This document shows, piece after piece, positions 56,631 through 64,000 of a stretch of DNA of 64,000 nucleotides. This stretch comes from Diogma glabrata (Eukaryota > Arthropoda > Insecta > Diptera > Cylindrotomidae). Where the stretch lies: positions 378,485,306-378,549,305 of the forward strand of contig OY856187.1 of assembly GCA_963693315.1 (NCBI GenBank). The letters run 5' to 3'. Each line of letters starts with the position of its first letter. Within the stretch, counting starts at the first letter, position 1. Below the pieces are notes generated by a model that saw nothing but the letters and a program-made list of their open reading frames with translations, was not told the DNA's origin and searched no databases. Position numbers and translations under genes: made by a program.

Positions 56631-58404
56631 TACACACTTTTATTTAACTTGACTCTTGAGAGCTTTGATGGGTGGAATTTTGTGATTCATTTTTCAGTAA
56701 CTTTCCATTATGTGATTGATCCCAAATTGAAAAGACAAGTTGGTTGAAGCAGTCAGTACGTATTTCTAAGACTTTTAAAGCAAAAAACTTTATAAATCTG
56801 AAGAAAAAAAATTCAAATTTTTCTTCATTCTGAAAGACCTTAAGGAATTGCACTGATATCCTCATCCTCTGGTTTACTCATTTTGAGCGAAGGAATTTTG
56901 GTAATACTGTGTATACCATTATAATCATAGACATCATACATGTTTGTGTCATTTTATATGGATAAAAGGCCTTACATTATAAATAATGAACACAAAAAAA
57001 AAATAAAAGTATGACATTTCGTTCTAATTTCAAAGCTTATAGACCTTTTTTCTTAAAGTTCAAATCGTTATTTTGGTGTATTTGATAGATTACATACAGC
57101 AATGATAATTAAAAATCAGTTATTATGTATGAAAATATGAAAATCCATAAGATCTGACTGACCCATTTACCGCGCTGAAATTTTGCTCATACTGAGTATC
57201 TCATTATAATAGAGGACATATTACACATTTTTGTCATTTTTATATGAAAAAATGGCCTTAAATTGTAAATAATGAGTGATTTGTAATTCGAAAATTTTAA
57301 ATAATTGTTATTTCTTCTAAATCCACATTGTTTTGTGTTCTCGTTAAGTTTTTTTACTATAGTTGCATAATTATTATTTTTTCAATACATTTTAATACAT
57401 AATTAATGATTTCTAATTATCATTGCTGTATATAATCTGTCAATTACATACAGTAATATAACAATTCGAATTTTAGGGAAAAAGCTCTATAATTCAGACC
57501 TTTTTTTCGAAAAAAACTAGACATTTGCGAAATCTCATATTAAATAATTTATGTACAACTTAAAATTAATACAATGAGCAAAGAAACGTACTAAAATTTT
57601 ACACTGGATGTTTAAATAACATAATTACAATTGTAATAGTGCAATTAACCTTATTAAAATTACTTTAAATTTCAAAGAATATTAAATTTTTGGTAAGTGA
57701 TTTAATTGCTAGTTTTACTTATGATGTATTTTCTGTGAAATAATGTGGTTAACTTATTTGTAGGTAAAATTATATAACTAAAAACTCTAAAATAAAAAAA
57801 TAAATAAAAAAAATTTAAAAAACACACTTTTTGAAAAACGAACTAAAAAGTAGAAAATAAATTTTGCATTAACACCAGCGTTATGTCTTTTATAATTATA
57901 TTTCCTTTGAAATTGTAAGAAGAAAAACTATTTAAATGGTATTTAACACATCTTAGCATAGATGCAAATACTAAATTTTTGATAAATTTAAAATGCTGAT
58001 TTTCGATTGACAAACAGTTTTCCGTTCCCATTTGTTACATAAAATAAAGGTGGGTGGCGCATTCAGAAAGGAAAGGGAATAAACGTTGGTAGTCTCTCTT
58101 GTTAGAGATTAATATAGAATACATTTGTTCCTATAGAATATAGAAAATTAATGTATGCGTCACCCACTTTTATTTTATGTAACAAATGGGAACGGAAAAC
58201 TGTTTGCCAATCGAAAATTTGCATTTTAAATTAGTCAAAAATTTAATATTTGCATCTATGCTAAGATGTATTAAATACTATTTAAATATTTTTTCTTCTT
58301 ACAATTTCAAAGGAAATATAATTATAAAAGACATAACGCTGGTGTTAATGCAAAATTTATTTTCTACTTTTTAGTTCGTTTTTCAAAAAGTGTGTTTTTT
58401 AAAT
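56631..58404. mobile_element. 1.8-kb insert containing a ~640-bp foldback
   Basis: It interrupts family A copy 6. The right part is a palindrome, arms about 57785-58065 and 58150-58425, meeting around a ~85-nt spacer (TGGGTGGCGCATTCAG... / ...ATGCGTCACCCAC). The left part (56631-57780) is AT-rich, with direct repeats at 56925-56990 and 57200-57275 (GGCCTTAxATTxTAAATAATGA) and an inverted pair around ATACAGCAATGATAATTA (about 57095 and 57415). No protein is recognised. Confidence 0.65.
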
Positions 58405-58736
58405 TTTTTTTATTTATTATTTTTTTACCCAATTTTTTGAAAATAAATAAAATTAATTATTTGTTTGAAATGAAATTTTATTATTATTATTGAGAATTAT
58501 AGCATTATAAGTTTGTCAAAAAAATGTTGTCAAGTGTGTCAAAAGAAAGATTTTTATTTATTTTTTTACCCAATTTTTTGGAAAAAAATGTAGCTGTTTT
58601 TATGACGTATATGTAATTGAAAATGAAATTTGACATGGAAATTTTTGAATTTGTTATAGTTTTTGAAATATTTTTTGAATTTAGAAAAAAGTTTGTATTT
58701 TTGATTTTGTAATAATTTTTTTGCAATATTTTTAGA

Positions 58737-58920
58737 AAGTAAATTATTTGTGATATAACATCACCCCGATGGAAAATCTCCCATCAAGAATAATATAAAA
58801 ACTGAATCTAAAAAATTATGGTGCAAATTATGAGCTGATTATTTTTTAGATTCAATTCTTATATTATTCTTGATGGGAGATTTTCCATCGGGGCGATGTT
58901 ATATCACAAATAATTTACTG
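58737..58920. repeat. Foldback at the left edge of the hAT composite
   Basis: Arms 58738-58813 and 58841-58919 are reverse complements (AGTAAATTATTTGTGATATA / its complement; CCCCGATGGAAAATCTCCCA mirrored). The central TAAAAAATTATGGTGCAAAT is echoed in reverse at about 61245-61290, next to the point where family A resumes, so foldback and hAT probably share a larger unit. Confidence 0.8.
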
Positions 58921-59229
58921 AATTAATTGTTGATCATGTGTCAATAGACACAAGTGAAGACTAGTCATCTTCTTCTCACCGATACAAGTTTGTTATTCAA
59001 TACTAGAATGTCTAGAGCAGCGGTTTCCAAACTTTCTGATACTGCGACCCACATAAGAAAAAATAAAAATTGGCGGCACCCTTATTAGATAAAACAATAA
59101 AATAATACAAGCACATTTTCAAGTTGTAAAAATTAATGTATTCATGGAATAAAACTAAACAAAAATTTATAAAAATTTAGTATGCATATCTATAGTAAAA
59201 TATTTAATGTGATGGATGAGCTTGTTTGT

Positions 59230-60810
59230 TAGCACAAAGTTTCCTTTTTTTTCCGCTACTAAACGATTTCAATATTTCGATTTCATGGTTGCTAAAGCAG
59301 AAAATCCGGTTTCGCATAAATAGGATGTTACGAATGGTAACAGCACTATTATAGCTCTATCCGACAAAGTAATATAATCTTTTTTTCGTTCCACCCAAAA
59401 CTGAATTAAAGTTTTACTATCAAATTCCTGTTGCAATGAAGTATCGCAAGATATTTCAATCAATATGTAAAATCAATATCTTTGTAAAATCAATATCGTT
59501 GAAATAATCATTGAAAATCAAACTTACTCAAATTTGCTTTGAAAAGCAGTTTATTATTCGATTTTATTTAAATCAGTTATAATTTTGTTTTGGTATTTTT
59601 AATAATAAAATGGACCAGTCAGATCTAAATATCAGCCACAATTAAAAAATTTTGATAATAATAAAATTGTGTGGTTTCTTTTGAAAAATTTTCAAATTTT
59701 TGGCGTTCCATTGGTGATCTACTCAAAAGCTGCTTTGAGCAGCTATTTTGTTCCAAAGTAAACTGTAAACTTTACAAATGTTCTATAAAAAGATTTTTGT
59801 TTGCTTTAATATTGATTCTGGTACCGGCGTCATTTAAAATTGGAAACATGTCATATAAATCCTTTTCTAAACTGGATATCCATAGCTTTAATTTTTTAAT
59901 GAATGCCGTGACTTTGTCTTTTTGAATCAGAGCATGCATTTGTGGACCTTGCATTGATTTATTTAAATCGCTTAATTTTTTAAAAATTTCAACTTAATTA
60001 ACAACCCGAGCAGAAATTTGTCAGGGCTCAAGTAAGGCCCTGATCAGGTTTGCCCTAACCCGGATCAGGCATTGGTAGGACAGCCTGATTGGGCCCTGAT
60101 CATGAGTGTAACGCTTTTGCCCTATCAGTTCCTGATTGGGATTACCGGATCAGACCCTGATTGGGATAATCGGATCAGGCCCTGATTGGGATATCCGGAC
60201 CAGACCCTGATATATATTTATATATTATATACATAAATTAATCAAATTAAAATAAAAAAATTACAATGGAAAAAATTCAAACATACATACCACCTTAATC
60301 ACTATTATTATAGTCTTTCAGCCGAGAAGCTATAACTAAAATATACATGAAACGATTTTAACTATATATTTCTAAAATGGATAATACTCTAATGAATTTT
60401 GACTAATTGAAATTTCAGCTAGGGGTCAAATACGAGAAACCTGATCCGGGCCGGATGTATTCAAATAAGGTTAACCCTAAAAGGGTATTCTAAATCAGGC
60501 CCTGAACAGGCCCACATCAGCTTGCTCTAATAGAGATTGCCCTTATAGGACTGACCAGGCCCTGATCACGACCTGACTGTATTCAGGTTTTCCCTAACTA
60601 ATTTCTGCTCGGGAAGTTTAAGAATAAAGTTATCGTTGCGAAAGGAAGATGCCTCATCTTTGTGATTTTCCGCAAGAAAGATCGCAAATTCGTAGGTTCG
60701 AACGCTCTTTGAATAAATTTTAAACGAGATAGCCAACGTACTTCACATTTCACAATAGTACAAAAGTGATGTATATTCAGCTCCCATATCTTCACACAAC
60801 TTTCCAAATA
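59230..60810 (-). pseudogene. hAT transposase (ZBED5/FAM200-like), broken
   Basis: Minus-strand pieces in order: IVKCEVRWLSRLKFIQRAFE (60598-60807; VRWLSRGKVLxRVFEL in the family), then after the MITE MQGPQMHALIQKDKVTAF and KLKLWISSLEKDLYDMFPIL (59772-59954), then IEISCDTSLQ, FWVERKKDYITLSDRAI and LLPFVTSYLCETGFSALATM (59269-59463), which is the C-terminal hAT dimerisation region. The BED finger and N-terminus are not seen. Stops and shifts between pieces make it non-functional. Confidence 0.85.
60005..60613 (+). mobile_element. CCCGAGCAGAAATT-type MITE, intact copy
   Basis: 609 bp with TIRs CCCGAGCAGAAATTTGTCAG and the complement of CCCGAGCAGAAATTAGTTAG. The body consists largely of CCTGATCxGG/CAGGGCCTGAT words and a short tandem array (60128-60215). 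Flanks are AA on both sides (AT for the other copy), hinting at a 2-bp duplication. It splits the hAT transposase between VRWLSR and MQGPQ blocks. The sister copy at 15311-16375 is inverted relative to it. Confidence 0.9.
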
Positions 60811-61566
60811 ATCTCGCTTTCAAAGGACTGTTTTTGATAAGTTTACAACTTTTGTAACAATATGAAATATGTTTATTATTTATTATTATTATTAAATTAA
60901 ATTATTATTATTAAATTAAAAACTTCAAGACCCCCTTGAGGTTATTACGCGACCCCCCTGTGGGTCGCCACCCACAGTTTGGAAACCGCTGGTATAACAA
61001 AACAGTGATCACCAGAGAAATTAATTGACTAAACCTGAATCTATTAAATGTATGTTTATGTAAATTTTTTGTTTTTACACTTCGCTAGAGTTGTAACCTG
61101 ATTTTTGGTTTCTATTCATTAGCGTTGACATTTTTTGGTAGAGTTTATCTAGTCGGCTAGCCCGGATGAGAATGATAAACTTTTTTAAAGTTTAAAATTT
61201 TCTCATTGGTTCGAAACTAGATCGCTCTAAAATTGTATGGATCGCAAAAAGTTTCATAATTTGCACCATAATTTTTGAGATTCAGTTCTTATAATATTGT
61301 TAGAATTTTGGAAAAAGTTTTAATTTTTGATTTTGTAAGAATTTTTGGAATATTTTTAGAATTTTGAAAAATTTTAAATTTTTGATTTTATTCTAATTTT
61401 TGGAATTTTGAAAAAAGTTTCAATTTTTGATTTTGTTATAATTTTTGCAATATTTTTAGAATTTTTGAAAAAGGTTTTAATCTTTGATTTTGTAATAATT
61501 TTTGGAATATTTTTAGAATTTAAAAAAATTTTGAATTTTTGATTTTATTAAATTTTTCAATATTTT

Positions 61567-62857
61567 ACTTCGGTCTGAAAAACCTAAGTATTACATTCAT
61601 GAGTCAAAAGTGAAATTCTTACCCCCACTTTTTTGGCATTTCTCGACGTTTAAGGACCTACTGATTCTAAAAAAGCAAAAAAAAAAATGTATGTCTGTCT
61701 GTCGGCCGGCCGTCCGTCCGTCTTTACCTACGCTGCAGGGAAAACGGCTGGAGGGATTTCAAAAAATTTTTTTTCTAAAAATAGGTATTTACAAGGGACA
61801 GGTTCGAAAGGACGCTGTGTTCGATAACTGTACCGGAAGTGTGTCGAAAAAATCATTATGTGTGTCAAAAATAGCAAATTTTCATTTTTTTGGCTTAAAA
61901 AACCTTCATTTTAAATGATTACGAGTAGGACATTACATTAAATTTGGAGAAATCTTGATGGTCGGGATTGATATGTGAGATCAAAAACTAGATTATTGCA
62001 TTATAAGTTTGTCAAAAAAATGTTGTCAAGTGTGTCAAAAGAAAGGTTTTTATTTATTTTTTACCCAATTTTTTTAGAAAAAATAAAATTTATAGTTTGT
62101 ATGACATGATATTTTATTATTATTATAGAGAATTATGGCATTATAAGTTTGTCAAAAAATGTTGTCAAGTGTGTCAAAAAATGATTTCATTGATTTTTTT
62201 AGCCAATTTTTTGGAAAAAAAAATTTAGCTGTTTTTATGACGTAAATGTAATTTAGAATGAAATTGGACATGGAAATTTTTGAATTTGTTATAGTTTTTG
62301 AAATGTTTTTGGAATTTTGAAAAAGTTTGTATTTTTGATTTTGTAATAATTTTTGCAATATTTTTAGAATTTCGGCAAAAGTTTTAATATTTGATTTTGT
62401 AATAATTTTTGCAATATTTTTAGAATTTTGGAAAAAGTTTGAATTTTTAAGAATTTTTGAAATATTATTGGAATTTAGAAGAAATTTAAATATTTGATTT
62501 TATTCTAATTTTTGGAATATGTTTGGAATTTTGAAAATGTTTGATTTTATCGTTTGATATCGTTTTAAAGTTTGATATTTATGAAAAAGTTTAAGTTTTT
62601 AATTTAACAATATTTTTGGAATTTTGATTATAATTTTCCGGCAACGTATTGATGTTTCGTGTTTCGTAATAAATGTTTAAATAGAGATAAAAAATACTTG
62701 TACTTTAACAAAGAGTTATGTTTGATATACATCGCTGCCCAAAACTTAAAAACCATGTCCTCATAAAAGTATTTTGCCGAGAACTGTATACAAATCCTTA
62801 ACCCAGACCGAAGTCTTGATATCTCAGAGCTGTGAGATTTCAGCCCCTCCATATTTT
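61567..62857 (+). repeat. Repeat family A, full-length copy 7
   Basis: It starts ACTTCGGTCTGAAAAACC and ends CAGCCCCTCCATATTTT, directly followed by CAATTTAAATTTATACTAT of the minisatellite. Its entry phase in the minisatellite differs from copy 4. The shortest full-length copy (1.29 kb) because the ~55-60-bp internal array is reduced. Confidence 0.88.
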
Positions 62858-63020
62858 CAATTTAAATTTATACTATATCACAAAAAATAATTTACTGTTC
62901 TTTTACTGAACATTTTTCAATTTAAATTTCTACTAACACATATAATAATTTACTGTTCTTATACTGAACATTTTTCAATTTAAATTTTTACTATGACACA
63001 TAGGATAATTTACGGTTTTT

Positions 63021-64000
63021 TTGTTATTTTTAATCTAGCATTAAATTTGCGTTTTTATATACAATATGCATGAACCTTGCCTCTATTTTGTTAAGCCAGA
63101 CCTTGAGATGAGGCATTGTCCACCAAGCAGGTCTTTAGTGTGAATTATTCGCAAAACAAAACTTTCCGCTAAAATCCACGATTCGACTCCCATCAGAAGA
63201 ACATCTTTCATTTATGTTCTATTTGTTTAATTATTCGAGACAGGATTTCCTTTTTTTTGCAATTGCACAAAACTAATTACACTAGTGACTTTTATGGAAT
63301 TAAATTAAACCACACTCAATTAAATTACAACAAGAATTTCGAAATAAAAATACAAAAAAATAAACAATCCCTGTTTCCGCGGATAAATTGCATTTTACAA
63401 TCCACCTGTCAAAATAAGCGTTCTCATCAGAATAGATAAATCGACTAAGAGAGTGACCGACAAGGTCATTTTAATTATTACAAATAAAATTACTAGCATT
63501 TAAATGTTTTCGTCACCAACATATGTAATTTTGTTTTTGAATTGAACTAACACAGCACAAACAGATAGGATTTTTTTAAATTGCTCTAAATTAAACTAAT
63601 AAAAAGAATTTACACTGATTAAACTAATACAATTAATGTAATTAAAAATTTACAACTTAATTTAGGAAAATAAACGTTAATTCAAAAAATTCCAGTTTCT
63701 TGATATTCACGAGAAGTTGACAAAACATAAGAGCAAAAAAAGAGCCTGAAGCTATCTATCGCGTTCTATTTATAGTCCGCTAACGCCGTTTTTTTTGTTT
63801 ATTCAACAATAACGAATCGATAAGGCAGTTTCTTGGGAAATTTTATATTTGTTTTATCGTTAGTTATTGTACCCACTAAAGAGTATGGACTGCTAGTTTG
63901 TAATAGAAATTAGAAAAGATTTTAAAATAGAACATTGTTTACGAAACGATTGTACGAATCATACATGTAAATAGCGCGATTATGGATTAATGATAATACA
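63021..64000. other. AT-rich intergenic, no gene recognised
   Basis: The 60-codon frame at 63257-63439 shows no domain. A TATTTATAG at about 63766 followed by GC-richer sequence could be a TATA-type promoter, but no downstream gene lies in the window. Confidence 0.35.

Larger units (their letters stand above)
59018..60991 (-). mobile_element. hAT element of the ZBED5/FAM200 type, split by a MITE
   Basis: TIRs are CAGCGGTTTCCAAACTTT (59018) and CACAGTTTGGAAACCGCTG (ends 60991), with TGCGACCCA / TGGGTCGC just inside. 8-bp flanks (GTCTAGAG, GTATAACA) share only a few positions, so a target duplication is decayed or absent. The minus-strand transposase remains in pieces, and the CCCGAGC MITE (60005-60613) interrupts it. 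Confidence 0.88.
53370..61566 (+). repeat. Repeat family A copy 6, shredded into four pieces
   Basis: The pieces read in order 53370-53428, 56444-56630, about 58405-58736 and 61301-61566. They are separated by a 3-kb long-TIR transposon, a 1.8-kb foldback-bearing insert and a foldback plus hAT composite. The piece at 56444 also has an internal deletion (between CCTACTG and CTAAAAATAGG). The 3' terminus (CCCCTCCATATTTT) is lacking; the next full copy starts immediately. Confidence 0.8.
51271..63020 (+). repeat. ~60-bp minisatellite locus split by many insertions
   Basis: The unit reads approximately CACATATAATAATTTACTG, TTCTTTTACTGAACATTTTT, CAATTTAAATTTATACTATAA. Pieces are seen at 51271-51419, 52901-53044, 53325-53369 and 62858-63020; measured spacings are 60-61 bp. 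Everything between these pieces is family A copies and elements nested in them. The same array resuming on the far side of each insertion shows that this was one continuous locus. Confidence 0.85.

Overview
This is an AT-rich stretch of an arthropod, almost certainly insect, nuclear genome. The evidence is one multi-exon animal heme peroxidase gene with GT-AG introns, a broken copy of the mitochondrial inner membrane protease subunit IMMP1L, and eukaryotic transposons (CR1/Jockey-like LINEs, hAT, pogo, MITEs, foldbacks). No prokaryotic feature was seen. The insect order cannot be settled by eye.

Layout. 1-19.7 kb: no intact gene; large foldback palindromes (1960-2790, 2887-3151, 3483-7650), several MITEs, tRNA-like SINE heads and a LINE tail at 16.6 kb. 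19.7-20.1 kb: IMMP1L pseudogene. 20.6-26.6 kb: a LINE fragment, then a pogo-like element holding a second LINE (itself split by a ~180-bp satellite-like array), all inside one arm of another foldback, followed by a duplicated repeat. 26.6-32.2 kb: mostly simple sequence, including two long (TA)n tracts. 32.3-34.4 and 38.2-41.0 kb: two long-TIR DNA transposons with broken transposase-like genes. Between them lie a hAT fragment and a ~290-bp tandem repeat. 42.65-47.68 kb: the peroxidase gene, with a ~1.35 kb 3' UTR. 49.1-49.5 kb: LINE fragment. 51.27-63.02 kb: a ~60-bp minisatellite locus blown apart by several copies of one repeat family (called family A here), which in turn hold a 3-kb long-TIR transposon, foldbacks, a hAT element and a MITE inside that hAT.

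Only the peroxidase looks like a working host gene. It is a secreted-type heme peroxidase whose catalytic residues are all present, followed by a ~710-residue Thr/Asn/Asp/Tyr-rich tail. Everything else is mobile or decaying DNA. The nesting is unusually readable: uninterrupted relatives elsewhere in the window act as empty sites, so several target-site duplications can be read directly (TA for two elements, CCCC for a third). The most novel-looking items are family A and the two long-TIR transposons sharing a DFSENY...DGAxSQYK protein.
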